Source of the DNA: Deltaproteobacteria bacterium
GTDB lineage: Bacteria; Myxococcota; Kuafuiibacteriia; Kuafuiibacteriales; Kuafuiibacteriaceae
Direction of reading: 5' to 3'
NCBI GenBank assembly: GCA_020632995.1
Contig: JACKEN010000001.1
Span: forward strand, 496,001-560,000
DNA length: 64,000 nucleotides
A program made the translations under genes and the position numbers. Of this stretch, positions 9,453 to 19,669 are shown one piece after another. Each line of letters begins with the position of its first letter. Position 1 is the stretch's first letter. The notes beneath the pieces are model-generated. The model had not been told where the DNA came from. It did not search any database and worked only from the letters and a program-made list of their open reading frames with translations.

Positions 9453-10191
9453 GTGGGTCTGCTCGACTTCATCAAGCCCAAGAGCGCCTTGGAGAAGGCC
9501 GCCGCCCAGGTCCGGGAGCCCTACGCCCAGCCCGAGTACCGGCGCGGGGCGATGGACAAGCTCTTCGAGATCGGGACCGACGAGGCCTACCGGGCCCTCT
9601 TGAAGCGCTTCACCATCAGCGCGCACGGGCAGATCGCGGACGAGGCCGAGAAGCGGGAGCTGGTGGATCAGCTGGCGGGCGTGGGGGAGCCGGTGCTCCC
9701 CGCCCTGAAGGAGTTCGTCCAGACCGAGAAGAAGAACATCTCGTTCCCGGTGCGGGCGGTCCTCAAGATCCTGGGCAAGGAGGCGGGGATCGAGTTCCTG
9801 AAGGCCACCTTGCAGCAGTACGAGCCGCTCGATCACCGCTCGGTGCAGGCCAAGACCACCCTCGTCATCACCCTGGGCGAGCTGGTCGACGCGAGCGAGG
9901 CCGCCCTGTTCGCCCCGTACCTCGAGGACCACGACGACGACGTGCAGTTCCAGGCGGTGGTGGCGCTCGAGCGCCTGGCGAACGAAGCAGCGCGGCCCGC
10001 GAGCCCCTGGTGAACGTGTGCACCACGGAGCAGCACAGCGCCCGGGTGAAGCGGCGCGCGGCCCAGGCCCTGCATGAGCTTGGCTGGTCGGTGAAGGACC
10101 GCTACGACGCGTTCGACGGGGAGCTCAAGGACGAGTTCCTCCTGGGGAAGAAGGGGCACCTGGTGAAGAAGCAGGCCCCGGCCGAGGAGGC

Positions 10192-10195
<4 letters not shown>
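9453..10195 (+). CDS. HEAT-repeat-like protein, frameshifted
   Basis: The first part (9453 to about 9990, start GTG) is an all-helical protein with repeated hydrophobic patterns (VDQLAGVGEPVLPALKEFV, AVLKILGKEAGIEFLKATL, YLEDHDDDVQFQAVVALERL), typical of HEAT/armadillo repeats. The last part continues in another frame (VNVCTTEQHSARVKRRAAQALHELGW, then a charged tail with LLGKKGHLVKK). One base is missing near 9985-10000. The joined product has about 247 residues and is probably a cytoplasmic scaffold; similar proteins are common next to housekeeping genes in Myxococcota. Its end overlaps the start of the pseudouridine synthase gene, suggesting co-translation. Confidence 0.65.
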
Positions 10196-11036
<841 letters not shown>

Positions 11037-11040
<4 letters not shown>

Positions 11041-11404
11041 TGTCCATCGCGACACATCGCCAGCTCCTCGGTGTCATCGCAGGTGAGTTCCTGTGCGGCC
11101 CAGAGCAAACAAGTGTCATAGAGCCCTCGGCACCCTGTCCAGATGATCCTCCCGCTTCGCATATAGCCCCGCCTCGACCTGGCCGAGGCACCGGAAGAGC
11201 GCCGCCCGCTCGATGTCTCCGCAGTTCGCGTAGCGGCGGTGTACCTCGACACTCGCCGCCCTTTGAGCAGGCCAGTCCTGTTGCCAGGGCTCCTGCGTCC
11301 GTGGGGCTCGGAGGGAGTGGATCGACCCCGTCGGTGCAGGCGAACATTGCTCCGAGGACGAGGCCGACGCCGAGGCCCAGGCGGTGGAGGAGTGATGCTG
11401 TCAT
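11037..11404 (-). pseudogene. Small Cys-rich lipoprotein, broken by frameshifts
   Basis: From ATG 11404 one frame gives a signal peptide and lipobox (LVLGAMFAC) and an Asp-Ala-Gly linker. A second frame continues with RYANCGDIERAALFRCLGQVEAGLYAKREDHLD, and a third ends with LYDTCLLWAAQELTCDDTEELAMCRDGH at 11037. Joined, this is a small secreted lipoprotein of about 120 residues with six regularly spaced cysteines after the linker. At least two single-base shifts separate the pieces, either errors or early decay. Function unknown; the cysteine pattern suggests disulfide-stabilised helices in the periplasm. Confidence 0.5.
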
Positions 11405-11557
11405 TGGACCGCCTCGGCCGCCTGCCGCCAACCAGAGATTCCTATCATGAGACAGCGTCAGGCCTGTATAGGGTTTGTTCGATATCTGGCCGCCTCAGTC
11501 GGACATGCTCGGGGATTGCCTGTTCCACCTTCGAAGCCGACGCACTACGCTCCCCAC

Positions 11558-12031
11558 ATGGCGCGACGACTTCTTTGCCTCGTACTCGGCACCAGCCTCC
11601 TCGCGTCCTCCGCCCTCGCCGAGGAGGCCCAGGACGACAAGGCAGTCCAGAAGAAGGTCATCGCCGTCCTGAACGGCAAGGGGGCCCAGATCGACCAGTG
11701 CGTGGACCGCTACGTCGATGAGTTCCCGGCCGCGGACGGCACCCTGACCCTGACCATCAAGGTGGGCAAGGAGGGCGCGGTCACCGACGCCTCTGTCGAT
11801 ACCAAGCTGGGCGGGGCCCGCAACCTGCGGCCCTGCGTGGCCGGGGTGGCCAAGGGCTACGAGTTCCCGCCGCCCAGCAAGGAGGTCAGCCTGACCCTGA
11901 CCCTGGTGGTGAAGAAGGGGGCCAAGTTCAGGCTCTACGGCCCTGGGGAGACCCCACCCGCGCCCAAGCCCTCGGACCCCCCGGGGCCGGTGTTCAACTT
12001 CATGCCGTTCGGTTGGAACGTACAGAACTGA
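11558..12031 (+). CDS. Secreted protein with AgmX/PglI (TonB-like) C-terminal domain
   Basis: ATG 11558 opens a clear signal peptide (MARRLLCLVLGTSLLASSALA, cut before EEAQ). The rest has the pattern of the AgmX/PglI C-terminal module: a helix with a central Cys (IDQCVDRYV), strands TLTLTIKVGKEGAVTDASV and a second Cys (LRPCVAGVAKGYEF), then a third strand pair. This module is related to the TonB C-terminal fold and the two cysteines may form a disulfide. The protein ends in a Pro-rich tail. It stands at the head of the ExbB/ExbD/TonB cluster on the same strand, so a role in envelope energy transduction or surface protein handling is inferred. Confidence 0.7.
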   Translation: MARRLLCLVLGTSLLASSALAEEAQDDKAVQKKVIAVLNGKGAQIDQCVDRYVDEFPAADGTLTLTIKVGKEGAVTDASVDTKLGGARNLRPCVAGVAKGYEFPPPSKEVSLTLTLVVKKGAKFRLYGPGETPPAPKPSDPPGPVFNFMPFGWNVQN

Positions 12032-12065
12032 CGAGCGCGGGTTTTAGCGCTAGGTTGCCCTGGTC

Positions 12066-12861
12066 ATGCGTCGCGCCCTCTCCATGCTTGCCCTCATCGC
12101 CCTCCCGCTGGGGGGCCAGGCGTGGGCCCAGGACGACGGCGGAGCCAACAAGACGGGCACCGTCCTCACCTTCTATGGGCTCCTGAAGCTGGAGCAGGAT
12201 CCCAGCGTCTCCGACGAGCAGAAGCTCGCGGAGTGGCAGGCTTCATCAAGCGGGCGCAGGAGCAGACCGCGTACGCCCACAAGGCGGTGGACCGCTGGAA
12301 GAACGCGGCCAAGGTCCGCCTGGTCGAGGCGGCGGCCAAGGCCGACGAGGACCCCCAGGTGTCCGCCCGCGACAAGCTCAACCAGTGGGACGAGGTAGCC
12401 AAGCTGTACCCCAAGTCCGACGAGGGCCGCCGGGCCGAGAAGCGCGTCGCCTACTGGCGGCGGGCCGAGACGCGGCGCCTGGTGGACGCGGCGGAGGCGG
12501 TCGAGAAGGGGCGCCGACCCAAGGTCGAGCGCATCCGCGCGTGGGGCGCGGTGCTCGACTGGGAGGGGAAGGGCTCCGAGGCCAAGGCGGCCGCCAAGCG
12601 GGTGAAGGACCTCTCCAGGACCAGCTCTTCACCGAGGCCCAGTCGGTCGACCGCATCGCCCGGGTCGACACGCGCACCAAGCTCGAGGCGTGGCGCGACG
12701 TGCTGGCCGGCCGCCCCACCGCCAAGCAGAAGACCCAGGCCGAGGCGCGGGTGTCGGCCCTCGAGTCCGAGGTGCGGGGGGACGAGGGCTCCATGCGGCG
12801 TGACCCCGAGGCCGGCGGCGCCCAGGCCGCGGGCAAGCGGACCGACGACGCCACGAACTGA
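12066..12861 (+). CDS. Secreted helical (TPR-like) protein, two frameshifts
   Basis: ATG 12066 gives a signal peptide (MRRALSMLALIALPLGGQAWA). The mature sequence begins in that frame, moves to a second frame after EQKLAEWQ (a base missing near 12240, FIKRAQEQTAYAHKAVDRW follows) and to a third near 12611-12617 (QDQLFTEAQSVDRIARVDTRTKLEAWRDVL). The joined product has about 265 residues, strongly helical and charged, with repeating Ala/Lys-rich helices like a TPR or Sel1 solenoid. It should be periplasmic. Position between an AgmX-like gene and ExbB suggests a partner of the same system. Confidence 0.6.
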
Positions 12862-12871
12862 TCGCGGCCCC

Positions 12872-13494
12872 ATGCGCTGGCTGGATCTGCTCGCCACCGC
12901 GGGGTGGCTCATGGCGCCGATCGGGCTCTGCTCGGTGGTGGCGGCCACGGTGTTCCTGCGGAAGCTCTTCGACTTTCGCGCCCTCCGGCTGCGGGACTGG
13001 TCGTGGCTGCCCGCGGTGCTCGCCGACGTGGAGGCGGGTGAGCAGGCGAGGGCGCAAGCTGACCTGCAGAAGACCCCCAACCCCGCCGCGGGCGTGCTCG
13101 CCGAGGTGCTCGGGGTGCTCGCGGACCGGCCCGCCCGGGTCGAGGCGGAGGCCCGGCGCGCGGGGAGCCAGGTGGTGCAGGGCTGGAGGCGTACCTGGCG
13201 CTGCTGGCCTTCATCGCCCAGGCCGCGCCGCTGTTGGGCCTGCTCGGCACCGTGCTCGGCATGGTGGAGCTCTTCCTCGGGCTGGAGGGGGCGGGGCTGC
13301 GCGACGTGGACACGAGCCTGCTCTCGGCCGGCATCTGGAAGGCGCTCCTCACCACCGCGGCCGGGCTCGGGGTGGCGGTGCCCACCCTGGCCGGTCACGC
13401 GTACCTCGCGAGCCGGGTCGATCTGTTCCGCCTCGCCCTGGTGGACGCGGTCGAGCGCCTGATCACCGCCGCCGCGCCGCGAGGAGAGGGCTGA
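12872..13494 (+). CDS. ExbB/TolQ-type proton channel subunit, frameshifted
   Basis: The 5' frame gives the first membrane helix (LMAPIGLCSVVAATVFLRKLF) and cytoplasmic loop; the 3' frame gives the two family helices (LALLAFIAQAAPLLGLLGTVLGMVELF and GIWKALLTTAAGLGVAVPTLAGHAYL). These carry the Pro-Leu-Leu-Gly-Leu-Leu-Gly-Thr-Val and the Thr/Ala-Gly-Leu motifs of MotA/TolQ/ExbB. A base is missing near 13180, between VVQG and EAYLALL. Repaired length is about 208 residues. The protein would form the inner-membrane proton channel with the ExbD product, whose GTG start overlaps near its stop. Confidence 0.85.
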
Positions 13495-13899
13495 GTGGAG
13501 CTGTCGACCCGCCGCCGGGAGGCGCCGCAAGTCAACTTGACGGCCCTGATCGACGTGGTCTTCATCCTCGTGATCTTCGTGGTGCTCGCGGCGAGCTTCA
13601 CCCGGCTCCGCAGCCTCGAGGTGGAGCTGCCCGCCGCGGAGGCGAGCGAGCCCGCACCGCAGGCTGAGTTGACGGTGCAGATCCCCGCCGCCGGGCCCCT
13701 GTTGGTGTCGGGGCTGGCCACGGAACTCGAGGGCCTCGCGGCCGCGCTGCGCGAGGCGGGCGGGCGGGCGGAGCGCCCGGTCCTGATCCTGGTGGACGCT
13801 CACGCCGAGGCCGGCCGAGCGGTGGCGGTGCTCGGCGCGCTCCGGGCTGCAGGCTACCTTGCCGTGTCGATCGCGGCCCGGCCCCCGGAGGCGCGGTGA
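13495..13899 (+). CDS. ExbD/TolR-type protein
   Basis: The 134-residue protein has the single membrane helix of ExbD/TolR near the N-terminus (VNLTALIDVVFILVIFVVLAASF) with the essential Asp in LIDVVF, which carries protons in the channel. The periplasmic domain (about 45-130) has the strand-helix pattern LTVQIPAAGPLLVSG and RPVLILVDAHAEAGRAVAVLGALRAAG. GTG at 13495 follows directly the ExbB stop. With ExbB it energises the TonB-like protein encoded next. Confidence 0.88.
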   Translation: MELSTRRREAPQVNLTALIDVVFILVIFVVLAASFTRLRSLEVELPAAEASEPAPQAELTVQIPAAGPLLVSGLATELEGLAAALREAGGRAERPVLILVDAHAEAGRAVAVLGALRAAGYLAVSIAARPPEAR

Positions 13900-13927
13900 G
13901 CGCCGGCCCGAGGAGCACCACCGCGCT

Positions 13928-14769
13928 GTGCGCGGTGCTCGCCTGCGGCCCGAGCGCAGGGGATGGGCTCTGCCCGGCCTGCTGGCCCTGGGCCTGCACG
14001 TGGCGATGCTGATGGTGCCCCTGACCCGCCCGGCCGCGCGGGAGCACCGCGCCCTCGCCCCAGTCGCGGTACGGCTCCAGCCCGCGCCGCGGCCGACCGA
14101 GCCTGCGCCGGCCGCCGGGCTTGCGCGCCGGTGGTCACCCGCGCGCCCCCAGTCCCGCCTGCGGTCGCGCCGGTGCCCGCGCCGAAGCCCGCGGTCGCGC
14201 CGGCGGCCACGCCAGGGCCTCCCGGGGGCCCGGCGTCCGCGCCCCCGGCCCGCGTCGTGATGCCGCGTGCGCCCCCGGCACCGGCGGAGCCGATCCCGCC
14301 CCCGGCACCCGCGGAGTCGATCGCGCCCCCGGCACCCGCCGACTCGATCGCGCCCCTGGCACCCGGACCACCCGCGTCGACCGAGCCGGTAGCCCCGCCC
14401 CGCCCCGCCGGTCCTCCGGCCCCGCCCACCCCGCCTGCCGCGCCCGCGCTGCCGAGCCCGCCGCCCGCCCCCGAAGCGCCAGACCTCGGCCCGCTCTTCC
14501 GCGCGGTGCGGGCGGAGGTGGAGGCCCAGCAGCGCTACCCGCGGCGGGCCCAGCGCCTCGGGCAGCAGGGCACCGCGGTGATCTCGGTCCGGCTGACCCG
14601 CGCGGGCGCGCTGGCCGAGGCGCCGGTGTTGATCCGATCCTCGGGCCACGCCCTCCTCGACGCGGAGGCGCTGCGGATGGTGGAGGCGGCGGCGCCGTTC
14701 CCGGGGCTGCCGGCCGGCTACACCGCGGACACGGTGGCGCTGGAGCTCCCGGTGCGCTTCTCGCTCTGA
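13928..14769 (+). CDS. TonB-like energy transducer, frameshifted
   Basis: A frame starting at GTG 13928 has the N-terminal membrane anchor (WALPGLLALGLHVAMLMV), then a Pro/Ala-rich periplasmic spacer. The frame changes near 14120-14126 and the spacer continues with three tandem copies of a nine-residue unit (PPAPAESIA-like, 14275-14360). The C-terminal TonB domain follows (FRAVRAEVEAQQRYPRRAQRLGQQGTAVISVRLTRAGAL, split by me from a longer run; then LLDAEALRMVEAAAPFPGLP). It would transmit energy from ExbB/ExbD to outer-membrane transporters. Alternative start: GTG 13896, which overlaps the ExbD stop but lies in another frame. No TonB-dependent receptor is in the window. Confidence 0.78.
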
Positions 14770-15281
14770 CCGGCGCGGGGGACGAGGTGCTCGAGCAGGT
14801 CGAGCACCCGGCTGGTAAGCATGATGGCGTCGCCCCGGGGCGGGTTCACGACGATCGAGCGGGCGCCGTCGCGGGACAGCACCACCAGGTACCGGGTCTG
14901 CCCGACCGTCTTGAAGTGGGCGGGGATGCTCCCCCGCGGCCCGCGGGCGGAGATGGTGAGGACCACCGCGTGGCCGGCGCCGTCCTCCAGCGCGGTGTAG
15001 GCGGCCTGGGCGCTGAGCACGAGCCAGGTGCTGTAGGGCCCGAAGCGGTTGATCGCCACCGCCCGGGCGCCGGAGAGGTCCACGCTCTCGTGGGGGTTGG
15101 CGCCCAGGATGGCGGCCTGCACCGGCCAGGAGGGGAGGGCGAAGTACTCCCCCGGGCGCCGCAGCAGGGGGTGACGCTCGTCGAGGATCGGGAACTCGGA
15201 CGCCGGGGCCTTGTCCAGGAGCGGGCAGACCTCAGGGCGGCGGCCTATCGAGGGGGCCTGTAGGTCGGCGGCGAACGACAT
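14718..15281 (-). CDS. Protein of unknown function
   Basis: I do not recognise a family. The 187-residue product from ATG 15281 is soluble with no signal peptide, and has compact alternating strands and helices (FALPSWPVQAAILGANPHESVDL, VVLSRDGARSIVVNPPRGDAIML). GTG at 15320 is an alternative start. Its last 17 codons overlap the end of the convergent TonB gene by 52 bp, so the exact end may be affected by one of the frameshifts common in this region. Third-position GC bias supports coding. Confidence 0.5.
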   Translation of the reverse strand: MSFAADLQAPSIGRRPEVCPLLDKAPASEFPILDERHPLLRRPGEYFALPSWPVQAAILGANPHESVDLSGARAVAINRFGPYSTWLVLSAQAAYTALEDGAGHAVVLTISARGPRGSIPAHFKTVGQTRYLVVLSRDGARSIVVNPPRGDAIMLTSRVLDLLEHLVPRAGQSEKRTGSSSATVSAV

Positions 15282-15360
15282 GGGTGCCGGCCCACCTGTG
15301 CAGGGGCAGTGCCAGGCCACGGCGCATCTCGTTTTGGGGGGCCTGGGACGTCGCCTGTAA

Positions 15361-15377
15361 CCGACGCATTGCGTCGG
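15361..15377. other. Short perfect hairpin
   Basis: CCGACGC and GCGTCGG enclose a three-base loop in the 176-base gap between two minus-strand genes. No T-run follows on either strand, so it is not a typical intrinsic terminator. It may stall polymerase after the large gene at 15458-18844 or be a protein site. Confidence 0.35.
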
Positions 15378-15457
15378 TGTGGAGGTCGATACGGTCGTCT
15401 CGTGCGCTTCGGGCGGAGCCCGGCAGCAACGGGTGGACGGCTCCGCGGGTTTACCGC

Positions 15458-18400
15458 TCAGCGGCGACCCTCACGGGCGGTGCTCAGGAGCTGCCGGTTG
15501 CGCTGGCTGGGATCCAGCTCCACCGCGGTCTCGAGCGCCTCGATCGCGCCGACCCGGTCGCCGCGCATCAGGGCCACCTCGCCCTGCTTCACGAGCATGT
15601 CCGCCGCGTACTGGCGCTCGGTGGCGTCGAAGAGCTGCTTCCGATAGTCGATGCGCTTCCTCGGGTCCTGGAGGGTCCCGAAGGCGCCGTCGATGCGGCT
15701 GTTCACCTCTCGCGCCAGCGTCCGCACCTCGACCGGGGCGTCCTTCAGCCCGGGGCCCCCGGAGTCGTACTGCCGCTTCACCTGTTCGTAGGCCTGCTTG
15801 AAGGTCCGGTGGTGGGCCGACCAGTGCACCCCGAGGATCTCGAAGTGGTTCATGCCCCGGAACATGTGCAAGGTCTCTTTCAGATCCTTCTTCACCGCGT
15901 CGAACTGGCTGGGGGCTACGCCGAGGCGGGTGCTCTCGCGTGGGGTCCGGGCGCCGTCGGTGAAGCGCAGGAAGCCGAGCGCCAGGCCCATGCCGACCAG
16001 CCGCAGTGAGGCCAGGCGCCCCACCGGGCTGCCCCGCACCCCGTCCTCGAGGCTGCGGCGGCCGTCGAGCTGGAGCTCCAGGAAGCGCAGCTCCCGCGGC
16101 TGCAGGTGCATGCCCTGGGTGGTCTGATCCACCTCGCCGTCGTGCCCCACCGGGCGCGAGAGGTTCTTGGCGAACAACGCCTCGATCTCGGCCAGGTTCA
16201 TCGCCTCGAAGCGGTTGCGGACGTGGTGGGCCAGGATGCCCGCGCCGCGCGCGAGCACGAGGTCGGCGTCGCCCGGCGGCTCGCGCCACGGCGTCCACTC
16301 GTACTGACCGTGATCGAAGGCCATGGCCTCCTCGAGCTTCAGGCGCATCTGCTCGCGCAGCGCGGTCGACAGATCGGACTTCTTCACGTGGCCCAGCGCC
16401 ACGAGCGCGCGGCCCAGGGACTTCCTGCCCGCCCTCGACTTCTCGAGCGCCTCCCGCAGGCCGGCCTCGTTGAGCTTCTTCTGGTTGATCAGGATCCGCC
16501 CGACGCTGCTCGCCTCGTCGTAGGGCTTGGAGGACACGAACGCCACGCTCCCCTCGTGCAGCCACGCCACCACCTGGTGGGCGCCGGCCTCGAGCTTCAG
16601 CACGCCCTTCCAGCGCTCGGTGATCACGTGCTCGAGGAGCTGCAGCACCGTGGTGCGCTCCACCGCGGCCAGGTCGCCCAGGCGCCGCTCGGTGAGCGTC
16701 AACAGCTGCGCGTCCCCCAGGGGCTTCTGGATCGTCCCGATGTACGCGCTCATGTCGAGGGTGCCGGCGCTCGCCGCGGCGGCGTCGAACTCCTCGTCGT
16801 CCTCGTCATCACCGGAGGCGGAGGGCGGTGCAGAGGCCGCGCCCTCGGGGCGGGCCAGGCGCTCCTCGAGGGCGCGCAGCGCGTCCGCCGCGTTGACCAC
16901 CGAGAAGCCCACCCTACCGCCGTCCGCGAAGACCACGTCGGCCTGGAGGTCGACGTCCCAGCTCTGCAGGCCAACCTGCACCGTCAGCTGCCGCTTGGTG
17001 CGGATGGGCAGGGGCGGCGACTCGACGAAGAGGCCGCCGTTCTTCAGGTTCACCTCGATCTCGTGCGCGAGGTCCTTCCTGCGCCGGAACACCACCCGAT
17101 CTCCGCTGAGCCGCGGGACCTCCGGCGGGCCCGCGTCGTCCGCCACCGGCGGTGGCGTCGGCGGCGCCACGAGCGCGGGGGCCGAGGGCCTCGGCGCGGC
17201 AGGGAGCTCCTGGGAGCTCGGCCGTAGCACCGCCGGCACCTCGGCGCTCTGGGCCGCGCTCGGGAGCTCGGAGCGCGAGGGCGGGGGCGGGGTCACCACC
17301 GCGGCGATCAGATCCTGCGACGACGTGGGTGGGGGCGGCGCCACCGGCGCGGGGGTGGGGGCGAGGGCCTCGAGGAGCGGCCGCCACTCGCTCGCCGCGT
17401 CGGCGAGGACCTCGGCCACCGCCTCCGGCGCCGGCACGGCCAGCGTCACCCACTCGCCGACACGACCGACGACCTCGGTGGCGATGCTCACCACGGTGGG
17501 GCCCATGATCTTGAGGCGGACCTCGTCGCCGGGCTCGCCTTCGAGGGGGCCCCACACCGTGATGCGCCCGTGGCGGAGCTGCGACAGGTACAGGCCGAGC
17601 AGGGTGCCGACGTCGGTCACCCGCAGCACCCCGCCCCGGGTCACCTGAGGCGTCGCGGCGTGCTTCTCGGCCAGGGCCTCGAGGTTCTGCAAGGGAACCT
17701 GCGGCGCGGGCGGAGCGGCGACCTCGGCGGGCGCCGCGGCCACGTCCACCGCGGGCTCGGGCGGCGCGGGCTCGGGCGGCGCGGGCTCGGGCGGCGCGTC
17801 CGGGACCACCCGGGCCAGCGGCGCCTCCTCCGCGTCGATGTCCTCCGCCATCACCAGGGGCACCACCGAGCCCAGGGTGGAGGGCGGCGCGGGCTCCAGG
17901 CCCTCCGCGGGGTCGAGCACGGGGACCGGGGTCACGGTGGAGACCGGCGGCGCGTCGTCGGTGGTGAGCACCTCGTCGCTGAAGTCGGGCAGCGCCATCG
18001 CGCCGGTGGCGCCGGCGTCCTCGAGCCCGGGATCGGACGCAGGCACCTCGGCCGGATCCTGCGCGGCCACCCGCCCGGACGGATCCATCACCACCAGCTC
18101 GTCCATCGCCAGCTCCGGCGGCGGCGTGCCCGAGACCTCGCTCACCAGGGCGCTCTGGTCCCGGGCCTGGCTCCGGCGGGGCGGCGCGTCGTCCTCGGTG
18201 GGGATCCGGGTGGGATCGCTGAGCGCGGGGGCGTCGTCATTGGTCGGCGCCGCCTCCGGCTCATGTGTGTGGGCGAGGCGCTCCCGGTGGGCCTTCACCG
18301 ACGGGGCCACGATCTCGTCCCCGTGGTGATCGGGGCCGTGGCCGAGCGGGCGGGGCCGGCGCCGGCGATCCCGGGGGAGGGGCGGCGGTGCGATCCGGGC

Positions 18401-18844
18401 CTGGGGGAGGTCCGCGGTGCCGTCGGCGGAGGGGAGGTCGGGCGCGGTGGCCACGGTGACCGCGGCCGGGGGGAAGCGCCGGGCCAGGTCCGGCATCGGC
18501 GCCACCACCGTCTTCTCGGCCGGGACCACGCTCATGCCGGCCTCCGCCGCCATCCCCAGCTCGCTCAGCTCGGGCTGGACGCCCCCGAAGTCGAGGATCT
18601 CGAGGCCGACGAAGCCGTCCCGCACCACCACCACCCGGACGTCACACGAGACCCGCCACTCGACCCCCGGGGCCTCGATCTCCAAAGAGATCCGGTCCTC
18701 CACCGAGAACGGGCGCCGGGTGCGGACCACCGCGCGGCCCCGGCCCAGGTTGCCGGACAGCTCGCGCAGGAAGTGGTCGGCATCCAGGAAGCGCACCACC
18801 AGGTCTCCGCCCAGCTGCGCAAAGCTCCCGGTGGACTTCCCCAT
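15458..18844 (-). CDS. Large PilZ / DUF4388 / degenerate J-domain protein
   Basis: An intact 1128-residue cytoplasmic protein. It opens with a PilZ-like domain (residues about 8-90, GDLVVRFLDADHFLRELSGN). A Pro/Ala/Glu-rich disordered linker follows to about 390, including three tandem PEPAP units. A second PilZ-like domain (about 395-480) and a third (about 580-670, with the classic EVNLKNGGLFVES) come next. Then a DUF4388/PATAN region (about 700-900, VLQLLEHVITERWKGVLKLEAG) with helices typical of its partner. Finally a J-like domain (NHFEILGVHWSAHHRTFKQAY) lacks the HPD tripeptide needed to stimulate Hsp70, and a short TPR end. PilZ domains often sense cyclic-di-GMP. No operon partner is obvious. 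Confidence 0.75.
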   Translation of the reverse strand: MGKSTGSFAQLGGDLVVRFLDADHFLRELSGNLGRGRAVVRTRRPFSVEDRISLEIEAPGVEWRVSCDVRVVVVRDGFVGLEILDFGGVQPELSELGMAAEAGMSVVPAEKTVVAPMPDLARRFPPAAVTVATAPDLPSADGTADLPQARIAPPPLPRDRRRRPRPLGHGPDHHGDEIVAPSVKAHRERLAHTHEPEAAPTNDDAPALSDPTRIPTEDDAPPRRSQARDQSALVSEVSGTPPPELAMDELVVMDPSGRVAAQDPAEVPASDPGLEDAGATGAMALPDFSDEVLTTDDAPPVSTVTPVPVLDPAEGLEPAPPSTLGSVVPLVMAEDIDAEEAPLARVVPDAPPEPAPPEPAPPEPAVDVAAAPAEVAAPPAPQVPLQNLEALAEKHAATPQVTRGGVLRVTDVGTLLGLYLSQLRHGRITVWGPLEGEPGDEVRLKIMGPTVVSIATEVVGRVGEWVTLAVPAPEAVAEVLADAASEWRPLLEALAPTPAPVAPPPPTSSQDLIAAVVTPPPPSRSELPSAAQSAEVPAVLRPSSQELPAAPRPSAPALVAPPTPPPVADDAGPPEVPRLSGDRVVFRRRKDLAHEIEVNLKNGGLFVESPPLPIRTKRQLTVQVGLQSWDVDLQADVVFADGGRVGFSVVNAADALRALEERLARPEGAASAPPSASGDDEDDEEFDAAAASAGTLDMSAYIGTIQKPLGDAQLLTLTERRLGDLAAVERTTVLQLLEHVITERWKGVLKLEAGAHQVVAWLHEGSVAFVSSKPYDEASSVGRILINQKKLNEAGLREALEKSRAGRKSLGRALVALGHVKKSDLSTALREQMRLKLEEAMAFDHGQYEWTPWREPPGDADLVLARGAGILAHHVRNRFEAMNLAEIEALFAKNLSRPVGHDGEVDQTTQGMHLQPRELRFLELQLDGRRSLEDGVRGSPVGRLASLRLVGMGLALGFLRFTDGARTPRESTRLGVAPSQFDAVKKDLKETLHMFRGMNHFEILGVHWSAHHRTFKQAYEQVKRQYDSGGPGLKDAPVEVRTLAREVNSRIDGAFGTLQDPRKRIDYRKQLFDATERQYAADMLVKQGEVALMRGDRVGAIEALETAVELDPSQRNRQLLSTAREGRR

Positions 18845-18952
18845 GGGCGCAGAATCCTACACGTGGTGGTCACCGCTGCACACCCCAAACCGGGTCGGGC
18901 GTGTGGCGGCGCACGTGGTTGAGTCTCCGGCGGGGCCCTGCTAGCTTCCCGG

Positions 18953-19669
18953 GTGCGCTCTGGGCCCTTCCTGGCCCCAGCGCCGCGCCCGACAACCCAC
19001 GTGCCGCGCCCCTCCCGGGAGTCCCCCGGACCGGGGCCGCCCGAAGGACCGATCCGCTTGCCCGAGCCTCTGCGACAGGACCCCACCCCCCGGCCCGACC
19101 CGAGCGCGGTGATCTATCGGTACCCCGATGCGGCGGGGCAGTGGGTCTACGTCAACGACCTCTCGCTCGTGCCGGAGGGCTCGCGCGGCAAGGCCGAGAC
19201 CTTCTCGATGTCCCCCGAGGCGCCCCCGGCGGCGAAGAAGAAGAAGAAGGCGCCCAAGGAGAGCGCGGCGGACGAGGCCCTGGCCACCGCACGCGCCCTC
19301 GGCCGTCAGGGCCGCGAGGCGGCGGAGGGGGTCCAGCGCGAGGTGGGGGACGTCCTCCCCTTCGTGAAGGATCTCGACCTGCCCTCCCTCGCGGTGGGCT
19401 TCGCCCTCGCCCTGGTGATGGTGCTGGGGCTGCAGCTGGTCCGGCGCACCGGCCGCCTGCTCCTGAAGCTGGGCCTCGTGGCCGCCATCTTCGTGCTGGT
19501 GGCAGGGGCCTACTTCGGGTGGCTCCGCCGGGCCGCGGGGCTGTCGGGGGGCGCGCTATCCAATCCCAAGACCCTGGTGGACGACGCCAGGAAGGCCGCG
19601 GACCAGATGCAGGATCGCCTGCAACACAACGAGAAGGTCATGCAGCAGATCGAGGAGACATCGCGATGA
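18953..19669 (+). CDS. Membrane protein with DUF4124-like N-terminal segment
   Basis: The 238-residue protein has a Pro-rich start, then IYRYPDAAGQWVYVNDLSLVP, which resembles the DUF4124 pattern (aromatic, Asp, Gly, then a second strand). A Lys-rich stretch (KKKKKAPKES) follows, two hydrophobic helices at about 143-163 and 168-190, and a charged coiled tail. It should sit in the inner membrane with the tail in the cytoplasm. The start is uncertain: GTG 18953 has no strong ribosome site. Its stop overlaps the ATG of the DUF971 gene (ATGA), so the two are co-translated. Confidence 0.55.
   Translation: MRSGPFLAPAPRPTTHVPRPSRESPGPGPPEGPIRLPEPLRQDPTPRPDPSAVIYRYPDAAGQWVYVNDLSLVPEGSRGKAETFSMSPEAPPAAKKKKKAPKESAADEALATARALGRQGREAAEGVQREVGDVLPFVKDLDLPSLAVGFALALVMVLGLQLVRRTGRLLLKLGLVAAIFVLVAGAYFGWLRRAAGLSGGALSNPKTLVDDARKAADQMQDRLQHNEKVMQQIEETSR

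Noticed and set aside
14275..14360. Non-coding tandem repeat
   Set aside because: The units are in frame with the TonB-like spacer and encode Pro/Ala-rich repeats.
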